The translations under genes and the position numbers were made by a program. The notes below the pieces were generated by a model that saw only the letters and a list, made by a program, of their open reading frames with translations, ran no database searches and was not told where the DNA came from. DNA of 64,000 nucleotides. Origin: Pseudoalteromonas prydzensis (GTDB taxonomy: Bacteria > Pseudomonadota > Gammaproteobacteria > Enterobacterales > Alteromonadaceae). The stretch is taken from NCBI RefSeq assembly GCF_001661495.1, contig NZ_BDDT01000016.1:36335-100334 (forward strand), read 5' to 3'. Position 1 is the first letter of the stretch; every line of letters begins with the position of its first letter. Positions 37,098 through 46,694 of the stretch are shown one piece after another.

Positions 37098-39257
37098 TTA
37101 TCCTTCCACCTTATAGAAAACACGGCCTTCTTCAGCCCATTTACGAGTTTGTTCTGATACTTGGTAAATCGCACCAAGGTGAGCGTATTTGTCTGCCGTA
37201 GCAACAAAATTAGCCAGTCCTGTTTGATCTAAGTAACGGAACGCGCCGCCTCTAAATGGAGGGAAACCAATACCGTAAATAAGCGCCATATCAGCTTCTT
37301 GTGGAGAAGCTACAATGTTCTCTTGCAAGCAAAGCAGTACTTCGTTGATCATTGGCACCATACAGCGGTCGATAATTTCTTGCTTATCAAACTCTTTTGG
37401 AGCATCTGTGATTGAGCTAAGTAATTCAACTGCTTGCGGGTCTTGGGCTTTTTTCAAGCGACCACGTCTGTCGGGCGCATATTGATAGAAACCTGCTTTG
37501 TTCTTTTGACCAAAACGTTTTTCGTTAGCAAAAACAGTCACAGGATCTTTCTCTGCACGAGACATGCGCTCAGGGAAGCCGTCAGCCATTACACCAGTGC
37601 AGTGATAAGCCGTATCAATACCGACAACATCAAGTAGGTAAGCCGGGCCCATTGGCCAGCCAAATACGTTTTCCATCACTTTATCTACTTTGGCAAAGTT
37701 AGCGCCTTCAACAACTAATTTACTAAAGCCTGCAAAGTATGGGAATAAAACGCGGTTTACAAAGAAGCCAGGGCAGTCGTTAACTACAATTGGTGATTTA
37801 CCTAGCTTTAAGGCGTAATCAACAACTGCATTAATGGTTTTTTCAGACGTTTTCTCGCCGCGGATAATTTCCACTAATGGCATTTTTGGCACTGGGTTAA
37901 AGAAGTGCATACCACAGAAATTTTCAGGCTTCTCAAGGGCTGTTGCTAACTCGTCAATACGAATAGTCGAAGTGTTAGAGGTTAAAATAGTGCCTGCTGG
38001 CATGTCTTTTTCTAGCTGTGCTAACACTGATTGCTTAACTTTCGGGTTTTCAACAACCGCTTCAACGATAATATCAGCACTTTGTAAGTCGCTATCGTTA
38101 AGGGTTGGTTTGATTTTGCCTAAAGTCGCAACCATTTTTTCCATAGCCATATGGCCACGTTGTACTTTTTGACCAAGCAGCTTAGAGGCTTCACCCATAC
38201 CTAAATCAAGCGCATCTTGTTGGATGTCTTTCATGATAATAGGCGTGCCTTTATACGCAGATTGGTAAGCGATACCGCCGCCCATGATACCAGCGCCAAG
38301 TACAGCGGCTTGATTAATTGTTACATCACTGCCTTTAGCTTGCTTACGTGCTTTACCTTTGATGAACTGATCAGCAAGGAATATACCCGTTTGTGCGGCC
38401 GCTTCTGGGGTGCGAGCAAGCTTAGCAAAGTTGGCATTTTCGATTGCCATTGCTTCAGCGCGCTCACTGTTAGCGGCTGCTTTAATGGTGCGAACCGCCA
38501 TTACCGGCGCTGGGTAGTGGCCTTTGGTTTTACCCATTACCATACCTTCAGCCATTGCAAAGCTCATACCTTGCTCAACGCGGTTTAATTTAAGAGGTTG
38601 CAGCTTAACATTGCGTTTAGCTTGCCAATCTAGCTTGCCAGAAATGGCTAATTCAAGCGTTGAAATACCTGACTCTAAAAGTTTGTCAGCACTAACTACT
38701 GCATCAACTGCACCTACTTTAAGGGCATCTTCAGCGCGGTTTTCAGCACCTGAGGTGATCCAAAGCATGGCATTATCGGCACCAACGATGCGTGGTAAAC
38801 GAACTGTGCCACCAAATCCAGGCATTATGCCTAGTTTCACTTCTGGAAGACCAATTTTAGCGTTAGAGCTTGCAACGCGATAATCGGTAGCAAGTACCCA
38901 CTCACACCCACCACCAAGTGCTAAGCCGTTTATAGCGCTTAGAGTTGGGAAAGGTAAATCTTCTAATGCATCAAAAACATCAGTAGCATCTTTGATCCAG
39001 GTAACTAATTCAGTTTCTGGTTTAGTAAAGGTAGGTAAAAACTCGAAAATATCGGCACCAATAATAAAGTGGTCTTTATCACTGGTAAAAATCATGCCTT
39101 TGATATCAGTATTTGCTGCTAATTCTTTTAATGCAGAGGCGCAATCTTTCAAGGTTTGCTGAGACAAAGTGTTTACAGAACCTGCAACACAAAACTTGAA
39201 CTCGGCGATATTATCCTTGATGAAAGCAACTTCAAAGGAATCGCTTTTATATAACAT
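37098..39257 (-). CDS. fadB: Fatty acid oxidation complex subunit alpha FadB
   Basis: FadB carries enoyl-CoA hydratase, isomerase and 3-hydroxyacyl-CoA dehydrogenase activities of aerobic beta-oxidation. The N-terminal crotonase domain shows HFIIGADIFEF and GLALGGGCEWVLATDYR. The NAD-binding domain begins AAVLGAGIMGGGIAYQ near residue 315 and is followed by SNTSTIRIDELA and GMHFFNPVPKMPLVEI. The ATG at 39257 gives 719 residues (E. coli 729) and follows GGGAGA. An 18-codon upstream extension is in frame but unlike the family. The gene is first in fadBA. Confidence -1.
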   Translation of the reverse strand: MLYKSDSFEVAFIKDNIAEFKFCVAGSVNTLSQQTLKDCASALKELAANTDIKGMIFTSDKDHFIIGADIFEFLPTFTKPETELVTWIKDATDVFDALEDLPFPTLSAINGLALGGGCEWVLATDYRVASSNAKIGLPEVKLGIMPGFGGTVRLPRIVGADNAMLWITSGAENRAEDALKVGAVDAVVSADKLLESGISTLELAISGKLDWQAKRNVKLQPLKLNRVEQGMSFAMAEGMVMGKTKGHYPAPVMAVRTIKAAANSERAEAMAIENANFAKLARTPEAAAQTGIFLADQFIKGKARKQAKGSDVTINQAAVLGAGIMGGGIAYQSAYKGTPIIMKDIQQDALDLGMGEASKLLGQKVQRGHMAMEKMVATLGKIKPTLNDSDLQSADIIVEAVVENPKVKQSVLAQLEKDMPAGTILTSNTSTIRIDELATALEKPENFCGMHFFNPVPKMPLVEIIRGEKTSEKTINAVVDYALKLGKSPIVVNDCPGFFVNRVLFPYFAGFSKLVVEGANFAKVDKVMENVFGWPMGPAYLLDVVGIDTAYHCTGVMADGFPERMSRAEKDPVTVFANEKRFGQKNKAGFYQYAPDRRGRLKKAQDPQAVELLSSITDAPKEFDKQEIIDRCMVPMINEVLLCLQENIVASPQEADMALIYGIGFPPFRGGAFRYLDQTGLANFVATADKYAHLGAIYQVSEQTRKWAEEGRVFYKVEG

Positions 39258-39300
39258 TATTATTCTCCCTAGTGTGTGAACTAAGACTGGTACGATGAGT

Positions 39301-39342
39301 TTGCATTTCAATCAGTGTGCTTGCTTTAAATTAAAAATGCAA
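39301..39342. promoter_or_regulatory. Inverted repeat upstream of fadB
   Basis: TTGCATTT (39301-39308) and AAATGCAA (39335-39342) form an 8-bp inverted repeat in the fadB-slt divergent gap. The 26-base separation is long for an operator, and it is not a clear FadR or PsrA site. It is recorded as a possible regulatory element only. Confidence -1.
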
Positions 39343-39451
39343 CGAAAAATTTACCCACCAAGCTTTCTACTGGTTAAAATATAGCTTGTTTGGTGCTAAG
39401 GTGTAGGAGAAGTGTTTGTCTTTTATTTACCTTTGAATATTTAAGGTCATC

Positions 39452-41338
39452 ATGAAAAAACAATTTTTAAGCTTTGCGGCAGCTGCATTATTATTTCCTT
39501 TATTTTCTGCCGAGGCTAATACAGAACATGACGCATTTTTAGATGCGGAGAAAACAGCTAGATATGGAAGCTATCAAGAGTTTAAGGAAGCTGTTGAGCA
39601 ACTCGAACACCCATTAAAGCCTTATGTTGAAAAAGCATATTGGCAACGCCATCCAGATATCGAACACCAATCTGAAATTGAGCGTTATTTAACTATTTAT
39701 GAAAATACGCCCTTGGAATGGCCAGTGCGTAAAGCCTGGTTGCTGAATTTACAAAAGCAAAATCGCAAAGCGGCTTTTATTAATAATTACCGCGAAACCT
39801 CAAACAGTGAATTGACCTGTACTTTTTTGCAATATCAGCTTGATCTAGGAGCGCCTGAAAAAGCGATTATGAATCAAGTGACTGATTTGTGGGCTGTTGG
39901 TAAGTCACAACCAGAAGAATGTGACCCACTATTTAATACCTGGCGTAAAAAAGGTTATATGAGCCAAGCGCTAATATGGCAGCGTATTACTTTGTCTGCA
40001 CAAGGTGGCTCACAAAGTTTACTGCCATACTTAAAAACCTTATTACCGAAAAATGAGCAATACTTAGCTGATTTTTATCGCAAAGTACGTAGCGATCCGA
40101 GTGCCGCTGCGGGCATGTACCGCTATAAAAATAAAACAGCGAAAGAAGGTGAAATTGCCCATTACGGTATTCAGCGGTTAATTTGGCGAGATAAAACCTT
40201 AGCGCTTAAAGCATGGGAAAAGCTAGATAAAATGTTTGATTATTCAGACGAGCAAAAAGCCGATGTGTATTATACCTTTGCTTTAGCGCTGGCATCAAGT
40301 GGCCACCCCGAGGCGCGTTTTTGGTTGAGTAAAGTCCCTAAAGATCGTCAAGATCGTAAACTAATGCAATGGCAATTAGGCAACATGCTGAAAACCCGAG
40401 ACTGGCCAGGTATCATTGCGTTTTTTACTGGCAAAGAAAACTTAAGTCTTGGCCAACAGTATTGGTTGGCTTACAGTTTAGAGCAACGTGGCGATAGTGA
40501 ACGCGCTAAAGTAATTTGGCAAACCGTAGCGAAAGAGCGCGATTATTATGGCTTTTTAGCTGCTGCACGATTGGGTTTACCAGTAGAGCTTAATAACCAG
40601 CCATTGCTTGTTAGTGATAAATTAGTGGCTGACGTAGCGCAGGCACCCGGTTTTAAACGAGCAAAAGCTTTTTATGAACTTGAGCGTTTTACTTCAGCGC
40701 GCAGAGAGTGGAACTACTTAACGGGTACCTCGAGTGATGAAGAAAAGTTAGCCGCATCAAAACTAGCGGCAGAATTAGATTGGTACGACAGTACAATTTA
40801 TACCTTGGCGCAAATTAAAGCATGGGACTATGTGGAATTGCGATTTCCATTTGCTTTTCAAGATTTATTTGAGCGCTACAGTAAACGCAATCACATTGAT
40901 GTAACATGGAGTATTGCTATTTCGCGTCGAGAAAGCTCTTTTGCACCTGATGCGCGCTCCCATGCTAATGCCCGTGGATTAATGCAGTTACTGCCAAGTA
41001 CAGCAAAATATGTAAATAAAGGCACAGTCTCTAGTAAGCGGTTAAATCAGCCGAAAACGAATATACGCTTAGGCACTGAGTATTTAGAGTATTTAAAAAA
41101 GAAAAATCACGGTAATGAAATTCTGGCAACGGCTTCGTATAACGCGGGTTATCATCGAATCAAGAAGTGGCTACCTGATGAGGCTATACCGGCTGAATTA
41201 TGGATAGAACTTATTCCGTATCGTGAAACGCGAGAGTATGTAAAAAATGTTTATGCTTATCGTCAGGTTTATCACACGCGTTTAGGACGCGAAGGAAACA
41301 TATTGGCACCAATATTGGATATGAAGATGGGCGGCTAA
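39452..41338 (+). CDS. slt: Soluble lytic murein transglycosylase
   Basis: A periplasmic exolytic transglycosylase that cleaves peptidoglycan with formation of 1,6-anhydroMurNAc. The 628 residues begin with a signal peptide ending near AEANTEHD. A long alpha-helical superhelical region (about 30-450) is followed by the catalytic SLT domain: SIAISRRESSF with predicted catalytic Glu494, then ARGLMQLLPSTAKYV and ATASYNAGYHRIKKWLPD. The length fits Slt70. It diverges from fadB. Confidence -1.
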   Translation: MKKQFLSFAAAALLFPLFSAEANTEHDAFLDAEKTARYGSYQEFKEAVEQLEHPLKPYVEKAYWQRHPDIEHQSEIERYLTIYENTPLEWPVRKAWLLNLQKQNRKAAFINNYRETSNSELTCTFLQYQLDLGAPEKAIMNQVTDLWAVGKSQPEECDPLFNTWRKKGYMSQALIWQRITLSAQGGSQSLLPYLKTLLPKNEQYLADFYRKVRSDPSAAAGMYRYKNKTAKEGEIAHYGIQRLIWRDKTLALKAWEKLDKMFDYSDEQKADVYYTFALALASSGHPEARFWLSKVPKDRQDRKLMQWQLGNMLKTRDWPGIIAFFTGKENLSLGQQYWLAYSLEQRGDSERAKVIWQTVAKERDYYGFLAAARLGLPVELNNQPLLVSDKLVADVAQAPGFKRAKAFYELERFTSARREWNYLTGTSSDEEKLAASKLAAELDWYDSTIYTLAQIKAWDYVELRFPFAFQDLFERYSKRNHIDVTWSIAISRRESSFAPDARSHANARGLMQLLPSTAKYVNKGTVSSKRLNQPKTNIRLGTEYLEYLKKKNHGNEILATASYNAGYHRIKKWLPDEAIPAELWIELIPYRETREYVKNVYAYRQVYHTRLGREGNILAPILDMKMGG

Positions 41339-41426
41339 GGTACAAGTGCTTTAGCGCATCTGCATTGGGGTTAAACAGGGTCTATGTTAGACTTGAAATA
41401 AGTTAAATTTAACAGATGGGTTTTCT

Positions 41427-42749
41427 ATGGATAAATTAGCCGTTTTATACGCCGAACATATTGCAACACTGCAGCAGCGTACTCGTACTATTATTGAGCG
41501 TGAAGGATTAGAAGGTTTAGTGATCCATTCTGGACAAGCTAAACGCCAGTTTTTAGACGATATGTATTATCCGTTTAAAGTTAACCCGCATTTTAAAGCT
41601 TGGTTACCGGTCATTGATAATCCACATTGCTGGATTGTTATTAATGGCAGTGATAAACCAAAGCTTATTTTTTATCGCCCGGTTGATTTTTGGCATAAAG
41701 TACCAGATGAACCTCGCGATTTTTGGGCTGATTATTTTGATATCGAATTATTATTAAAGCCTGATCAAGTTGAACAGCTGTTACCTTACGATAAAGCAAA
41801 TTATGCGTATATTGGTGAGTATCTAGAAGTAGCCCAAGCACTTGGTTTTAGCGTGATGAACCCTGAGCCGGTATTAAACTTTTTTAATTACCACCGTGCC
41901 TATAAAACGCAATACGAGCTTGAATGTTTACGCCAAGCAAACCGTATTGCCGTAGATGGCCATAAAGCTGCACGCGATACGTTTTTTAATGGTGGCTCTG
42001 AGTTTGATATTCAGCAAGCCTACTTAATTGCGACACGCCAAAGTGAAAATGAAATGCCATACGGCAATATCGTGGCACTTAACGAAAATTGCGCGATTTT
42101 GCATTACACTCATTTTGAGCCGCAAGCTCCGCATACACATCATTCATTTTTAATTGATGCGGGCGCCAATTTTAATGGCTACGCTGCCGATATTACGCGT
42201 ACTTATGATTTTAAAAAATCTGGTGAGTTTGCTGAATTAATTGCAGCTATGACACAGCATCAAATCGCTTTGGGTCAAGCATTAAAGCCTGGCATGTTAT
42301 ATGGTGAGCTGCATTTAGATTGCCATCAACGTGTTGCGCAAGTACTAAGTGATTTTGATATTGTTAAACTACCAGCGGCTGAAATTGTTGAGCGTGGCAT
42401 TACTTCAACCTTCTTCCCACATGGTCTTGGTCACCACTTAGGGCTACAGGTTCATGATATGGGCGGTTTTATGGCTGACGAGAAGGGCACCCATCAAGCG
42501 CCACCAGAAGGGCACCCATTCTTACGTTGTACTCGCTTAATTGAGAAAAACCAAGTGTTTACAATTGAGCCTGGTTTATACTTTATTGATTCATTATTAG
42601 GTGATTTAGCGCAAACCGACCATAAACAGTTTATTAACTGGGATAAAGTTGAAGCGTTTAAGCCATTTGGTGGGATTCGAATTGAAGATAACATCATCGT
42701 TCACGAAGACACCCTTGAAAATATGACTCGCGATCTCGCATTAGATTAA
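41427..42749 (+). CDS. pepQ: Xaa-Pro dipeptidase (prolidase)
   Basis: A cytoplasmic metallopeptidase that splits dipeptides with C-terminal proline. It has 440 residues. The pita-bread fold ligands are visible: Asp pair in LIDAGANFNGYAADITRTYD, His in FFPHGLGHHLGLQVHD, Glu in FTIEPGLYF and GGIRIEDNI. The same family in Alteromonas also hydrolyses organophosphates as a side activity (established for that family, not tested here). A terminator follows. Confidence -1.
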   Translation: MDKLAVLYAEHIATLQQRTRTIIEREGLEGLVIHSGQAKRQFLDDMYYPFKVNPHFKAWLPVIDNPHCWIVINGSDKPKLIFYRPVDFWHKVPDEPRDFWADYFDIELLLKPDQVEQLLPYDKANYAYIGEYLEVAQALGFSVMNPEPVLNFFNYHRAYKTQYELECLRQANRIAVDGHKAARDTFFNGGSEFDIQQAYLIATRQSENEMPYGNIVALNENCAILHYTHFEPQAPHTHHSFLIDAGANFNGYAADITRTYDFKKSGEFAELIAAMTQHQIALGQALKPGMLYGELHLDCHQRVAQVLSDFDIVKLPAAEIVERGITSTFFPHGLGHHLGLQVHDMGGFMADEKGTHQAPPEGHPFLRCTRLIEKNQVFTIEPGLYFIDSLLGDLAQTDHKQFINWDKVEAFKPFGGIRIEDNIIVHEDTLENMTRDLALD

Positions 42750-42769
42750 TCGTTTGTCAGGGTTAGAAT

Positions 42770-42792
42770 TGGGGCCTATCGGCCCCATTTTT
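42770..42792 (+). terminator. Rho-independent terminator after pepQ
   Basis: A 7-bp GC-rich stem (TGGGGCC/GGCCCCA) with a TATC loop and five T residues lies about 20 bases past the pepQ stop. Confidence -1.
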
Positions 42793-42810
42793 GTATAAGT
42801 ACATAAAATA

Positions 42811-43425
42811 ATGCCTGAATATAATTACCCCGCAGCTCCTGTTTTTTATCAAGAAGAGATAAAAAAAAGTACTTTTATTGTGCATATTGCACACACGCCT
42901 GATCTAGCATCAGCAAAAGCGTTTATTCGCGAAATTGAAAATAAATACAGTGATGCGCGTCATAATTGCTGGGCACATGTCGCAGGTAATCCAGGTGGCA
43001 GTCATGTTTATGGCTTTTCTGATGATGGCGAACCCAATGGTACTGCTGGCAAACCTATGCTCAATGTGTTGATAGGCTCTGGGCTCGGCGAAGTGACTGC
43101 AGTCGTAACTCGTTACTTTGGCGGCATAAAGCTGGGCACTGGCGGCCTCGTTAGAGCATACGGTGGATCGTTGAATAATGCTTTGGCGCAGTTAACAACG
43201 ACAGTAAAGGTACCGAGTGTTGAGTTGATTGGCTATAGTGATTACAGTGCTCAAGGGGCAATCGAGCAGTTATTAAAAACACAATTTCAAGTTCTTAATA
43301 TAGAAAAGCAATTTACTGCTAATATTGAATGGATTATCACTATTGATAGCCGCCAAGCTGCGCAAGCGATTAAAGATATTTTTGATTTGAGTCATGGCGC
43401 GGTTGAGTTAAGTATTAAACAGTAA
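42811..43425 (+). CDS. yigZ: YigZ/IMPACT family protein
   Basis: A 204-residue member of the UPF0029/IMPACT family. Conserved segments are KKSTFIVHIAHT, DARHNCWAH, FSDDGEPNGTAGKPML and VTRYFGGIKLGTGGLVRAYGGS. The C-terminal half resembles the EF-G-like fold of the family. Its exact biochemical role is not settled. It lies between pepQ and trkH, as in several gammaproteobacteria. Confidence -1.
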   Translation: MPEYNYPAAPVFYQEEIKKSTFIVHIAHTPDLASAKAFIREIENKYSDARHNCWAHVAGNPGGSHVYGFSDDGEPNGTAGKPMLNVLIGSGLGEVTAVVTRYFGGIKLGTGGLVRAYGGSLNNALAQLTTTVKVPSVELIGYSDYSAQGAIEQLLKTQFQVLNIEKQFTANIEWIITIDSRQAAQAIKDIFDLSHGAVELSIKQ

Positions 43426-43476
43426 GACAATAACAATACATCAGAACGATTAACTAATAATAAAAGCGATAGCTAC

Positions 43477-44928
43477 ATGCAATTTCGTACCATCATTAAA
43501 ATTCTCGGCCAACTGGTTGTCCTATTTAGTATTACTATGGTGCCGCCGGCAATTGTATCGCTAATTTATAAAGATGGTGGCGGTGTCCCTTTTGTATTGG
43601 CGTTTATCTTTAGCGTTATTATTGGCTTAATTGCTTATTACCCAAATAGGCAAGAACATGGTGATTTAAAGGCGCGGGAAGGCTTTTTAATCGTGGTGTT
43701 ATTTTGGTTGGTACTGGGCGCGTTCGCATCACTGCCTTTGATTTTTCTACAAGAGCCTAACTTATCCTTAGCTGATGCGGTCTTTGAAGCCTTCTCTGGC
43801 TTAACCACAACGGGTGCCACTGTGCTTACCGGAATTGAATACTTACCAAAATCAGTATTGTTTTATCGCCAGCAACTGCAATGGCTCGGCGGCATGGGGA
43901 TAATCGTACTTGCTGTTGCGGTACTGCCAATGTTAGGCGTTGGTGGTATGCAGTTATATCGCGCCGAAACGCCAGGGCCGGTTAAAGATTCAAAGATGAC
44001 GCCACGAATTGCCGATACCGCTAAGCACCTTTGGTATATTTATGTATCACTCACTATTGCGTGCACATTGGCATATTGGGCGGCTGGAATGGACTGGTTT
44101 GATGCAATTTGTCATTCATTTTCCACAGTCGCGATTGGTGGATTCTCCACTTACGATGCCTCTATGGGACATTTTGATAGCCCATTAATTAATTTTATTT
44201 GTGTGGTGTTTTTGATAATTGCAGCGGTTAATTTTTCTTTGCACTACGCTGCGGTATCAAGTCGTAATTTGCGTGTGTACCTGCGTGACCCTGAGTTTAA
44301 AGTATTTTTGTTTATCCAATTAGCGCTTGTGGTGGTGTGCTTTGCGGTGCTGTCATCGAATAATATTTATGCCAATGGCGACGAAACGCTTGATCAGGCA
44401 CTGTTTCAGGCGGTATCAATTAGCACCACTGCAGGCTTCGCTACAGATAACTTTTCAGCTTGGCCGTTGTTCTTGCCTATTTTGCTGATCTTTTCTAGCT
44501 TTATAGGTGGTTGTGCAGGCTCTACGGGTGGTGGCATGAAAGTCGTGCGGGTATTTTTGCTTTACCTGCAAGGGGTGCGTGAGCTTAACCGCCTTGTCCA
44601 TCCTCGTGCTATTTACTCAATAAAACTGGGGCGTAAGGCATTACCAGATAAAGTCGTTGAAGCTGTTTGGGGGTTTTTCTCTGCTTATGCTTTAGTGTTT
44701 GTGATCATCATGTTGGCATTAATGGGCACAGGGATGGATAACATAACGGCGTTTTCTGCCACCGCCGCCTGCTTAAATAACTTAGGCCCAGGCCTTGGCG
44801 ATGTTGCTGCACATTATGGTGCAATTAGTGACGGCGCTAAATGGTTACTAACCATTGCCATGGTGTTTGGGCGGTTAGAAATATTTACGTTATTAGTGTT
44901 GTTCACACCGACATTCTGGCGTGGCTAA
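43477..44928 (+). CDS. trkH: Trk potassium uptake protein TrkH
   Basis: TrkH is the inner-membrane potassium channel subunit of the Trk system and works with TrkA. The 483 residues contain about ten membrane segments and the four pore-loop repeats, recognisable at FSGLTTTGATVL, FSTVAIGGFSTY, SISTTAGFATDNF and ATAACLNNLGPGLG. Its regulator gene trkA is in the window at 51928-53304 on the other strand. Confidence -1.
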   Translation: MQFRTIIKILGQLVVLFSITMVPPAIVSLIYKDGGGVPFVLAFIFSVIIGLIAYYPNRQEHGDLKAREGFLIVVLFWLVLGAFASLPLIFLQEPNLSLADAVFEAFSGLTTTGATVLTGIEYLPKSVLFYRQQLQWLGGMGIIVLAVAVLPMLGVGGMQLYRAETPGPVKDSKMTPRIADTAKHLWYIYVSLTIACTLAYWAAGMDWFDAICHSFSTVAIGGFSTYDASMGHFDSPLINFICVVFLIIAAVNFSLHYAAVSSRNLRVYLRDPEFKVFLFIQLALVVVCFAVLSSNNIYANGDETLDQALFQAVSISTTAGFATDNFSAWPLFLPILLIFSSFIGGCAGSTGGGMKVVRVFLLYLQGVRELNRLVHPRAIYSIKLGRKALPDKVVEAVWGFFSAYALVFVIIMLALMGTGMDNITAFSATAACLNNLGPGLGDVAAHYGAISDGAKWLLTIAMVFGRLEIFTLLVLFTPTFWRG

Positions 44929-44994
44929 TAAAGAGTTAGCTATAGTGTTGTAAAGCTTGTTATGTGTTCTTAATTATTGTAGTTGGAAAGGTAA

Positions 44995-45675
44995 ATGCCA
45001 AAAACAAGACACCAATTAAATTTAGAAAATCTTGCACTGATCACTGCTGGTAGTATCGTTGATGTTGAAATATTAACGCCAACAACCAGCAAGCGAATTA
45101 AAACGGAGTTTGTTGGCTTACTGCATGACCGCTTTGTCATTTTAAATTACCCAACGGCAAAGCGTTTAAGTAATGCCACTGAGTACCTTAAAGATGGTGT
45201 GGTAGTGATTGTTAGAGCCGTACTTGAAAGTGGCGGTGGGCAAGTTATCGCATTTCGACAGCACGTTATGTCGGTATCATCACACCCCGCACGGCTTATT
45301 TATCTCAACTTCCCAAGCCAAGTACAATTATTTAGTTTACGCTCAGAAACTCGGATCCCCACTTTATTGCCTGCAAAATTAAAGCTCAGTGACGAACGTG
45401 AACTACATGGCGTTATTAAAGATATCTCCGTCACAGGGGTTATGTTTGATATAAAAGGTCAAGATGATCTGAGTGAATTAAAAAATACCCAGTGTAATAT
45501 TGTCCTCGATGAAAAAGATAAAGGCATCACTGAATTAAGCGGACAAATATGCAGTATTAAAAGCCGAGCCGCTGGCGCGCAGTTTGGAATTCAATTAACT
45601 GCCAGCGAAGACGAAATGAAAGCCTTTATGAAAAAACACTTTATTGACCTCTCGGTGCTCGAAACGCTAGTCTAA
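44995..45675 (+). CDS. PilZ domain protein (probable c-di-GMP receptor)
   Basis: A 226-residue protein with a YcgR-like N-terminal beta domain (about 1-110) and a C-terminal PilZ domain. The c-di-GMP-binding signature is present: R-x3-R in LRSETRIP, then D-x-S-x-x-G in KDISVTGVMFD. It would change partner behaviour, often motility or adhesion, when c-di-GMP rises. No flagellar or pilus genes adjoin, so the target is unknown. A large hairpin follows the stop. Confidence -1.
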   Translation: MPKTRHQLNLENLALITAGSIVDVEILTPTTSKRIKTEFVGLLHDRFVILNYPTAKRLSNATEYLKDGVVVIVRAVLESGGGQVIAFRQHVMSVSSHPARLIYLNFPSQVQLFSLRSETRIPTLLPAKLKLSDERELHGVIKDISVTGVMFDIKGQDDLSELKNTQCNIVLDEKDKGITELSGQICSIKSRAAGAQFGIQLTASEDEMKAFMKKHFIDLSVLETLV

Positions 45676-45684
45676 ATCTGTAGA

Positions 45685-45715
45685 TATTCGCTATTTTGCA
45701 ACAAAATAGCGAATA
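45685..45715. terminator. AT-rich 14-bp-arm hairpin after the PilZ gene
   Basis: TATTCGCTATTTTG and its exact complement flank a CAA loop, 9 bases past the stop codon. No U-tract follows, so it may be an atypical terminator, an mRNA-stabilising hairpin or a protein-binding palindrome. Confidence -1.
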
Positions 45716-46118
45716 ACACGCAACCCCACTCATTTCCCTGTGAATTTATTTTAATAGTCGTTGTTTATCAATGAGTTATTTTGTGTTTTTTATTTCAGTA
45801 TTTATTTCCTAGTGTATTAATCCTGCCGGCTATCATTCCACTTGCGCGTATTAAAGTGAACTTTATTAAATTTGCGTCTTTTTTGTTTTTTATAACTTTT
45901 TGATTTTAAATGATAAAACTTTTATAACACATTGCGTGTTGCTAAATAGCAACAAAAAATAGTAAAAATATTCAATAAAAACTCAAATTTAATTTTAACT
46001 TTATGATTTTTAATGTGTTTTAAATTGTGGCACTGAAGTTGTAATAGTCTAGTTGTACAGAACGAAATGGTGATTACCACTAACGTTCGAAACCATAAAC
46101 ATTGAAGGAATATTAATT
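45716..46118 (+). promoter_or_regulatory. Leader/promoter region of EF-hand cluster 1
   Basis: About 400 bp of very AT-rich DNA without a gene. It holds the palindrome GTTGCTAAATAGCAAC (45938-45953). Nearer the gene is a hairpin-like stretch in which GAACG (46060-46064) and CGTTC (46084-46088) flank TGGT-GATT-ACCA. The final 90 bases are closely similar to those before the second cluster at 49020, including the ribosome site TGAAGGAATATT. This marks it as a duplicated promoter and 5' leader. Confidence -1.
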
Positions 46119-46331
46119 ATGAACACATTAAATAAAACATTAGCACTTATCGCATTAGCATCTTCATCAGCAGCATTTGCTGGTACTGACTTTGACACAT
46201 TAGATGTTGATGGCAACGGCGCAATCAGCCAAAGCGAAGCATCAGTAGATGCAGAGCTACTGAGCAAATTTGCAGAGCTTGATACTGACGGCAACGGTGA
46301 ACTTTCAAAAGAAGAGTTTTCTAAAGCGTAA
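46119..46331 (+). CDS. Exported EF-hand peptide 1
   Basis: A 70-residue precursor with a Sec signal peptide (cut after AAFA, about residue 21), leaving a mature protein of about 49 residues. It contains two canonical EF-hand loops, DVDGNGAISQSE and DTDGNGELSKEE, with Asp/Asn/Ser at positions 1, 3, 5, 9 and Glu at 12. It probably binds two calcium ions in the periplasm or outside the cell. It is the first of six paralogues. The exact role is unknown; small calmodulin-like bacterial proteins are the nearest analogy. Confidence -1.
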   Translation: MNTLNKTLALIALASSSAAFAGTDFDTLDVDGNGAISQSEASVDAELLSKFAELDTDGNGELSKEEFSKA

Positions 46332-46404
46332 TTTAAGTAGCAGTTTCACAACAGGGATCCCTGAAAAGGACTTCCACTCTTAATTGATTTGCGAGGAATA
46401 TAGT

Positions 46405-46617
46405 ATGAAAACATTAAATAAAGCGTTAGCACTTATTGCACTGGCATCTTCATCAGCAGCATTTGCTGCTACTGACTTTGACACATTAGATGTTGATGGC
46501 AGTGGTGCAATTAGCCAAAGCGAAGCATCAGTTGATGCAGAACTTATGAGTAAATTTGCAGAGCTTGATACTGACCAAAACGGTGAGCTTTCAAAAGAAG
46601 AATTTTCAAAAGCGTAA
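46405..46617 (+). CDS. Exported EF-hand peptide 2
   Basis: A 70-residue paralogue starting MKTLNKALALIALASSS, with signal peptide and EF loops DVDGSGAISQSE and DTDQNGELSKEE. The frame is open 7 codons further upstream, but the ATG at 46405 follows GAGGAA and aligns with the other copies. It is 73 bases after peptide 1. The spacer contains CAGGGATCCCTG followed by GAAAAGGAC, a motif echoed after other copies. Confidence -1.
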   Translation: MKTLNKALALIALASSSAAFAATDFDTLDVDGSGAISQSEASVDAELMSKFAELDTDQNGELSKEEFSKA

Positions 46618-46694
46618 TTATGCTTTTTGACAAGGAGCAGTGAAAAGGACTTCGTAGCACACAATTTATCATCTCAGGTGAAAGGAGAGAAGTA

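Noticed and set aside
37094..37207. 38-codon N-terminal extension of fadA
   Set aside because: It overlaps fadB out of frame and is not thiolase-like; the ATG at 37093 has AAGGA and gives family length.
39280..39303. AACTAAGACTGGTACGATGAGTT near fadB as a FadR operator
   Set aside because: Only parts resemble the FadR consensus and the half-sites do not align; too weak to call without a matrix search.
46352..46363. CAGGGATCCCTG as a cloning-linker artefact (contains a BamHI site)
   Set aside because: Variants of the same element occur after other EF-hand genes, so it is native sequence.
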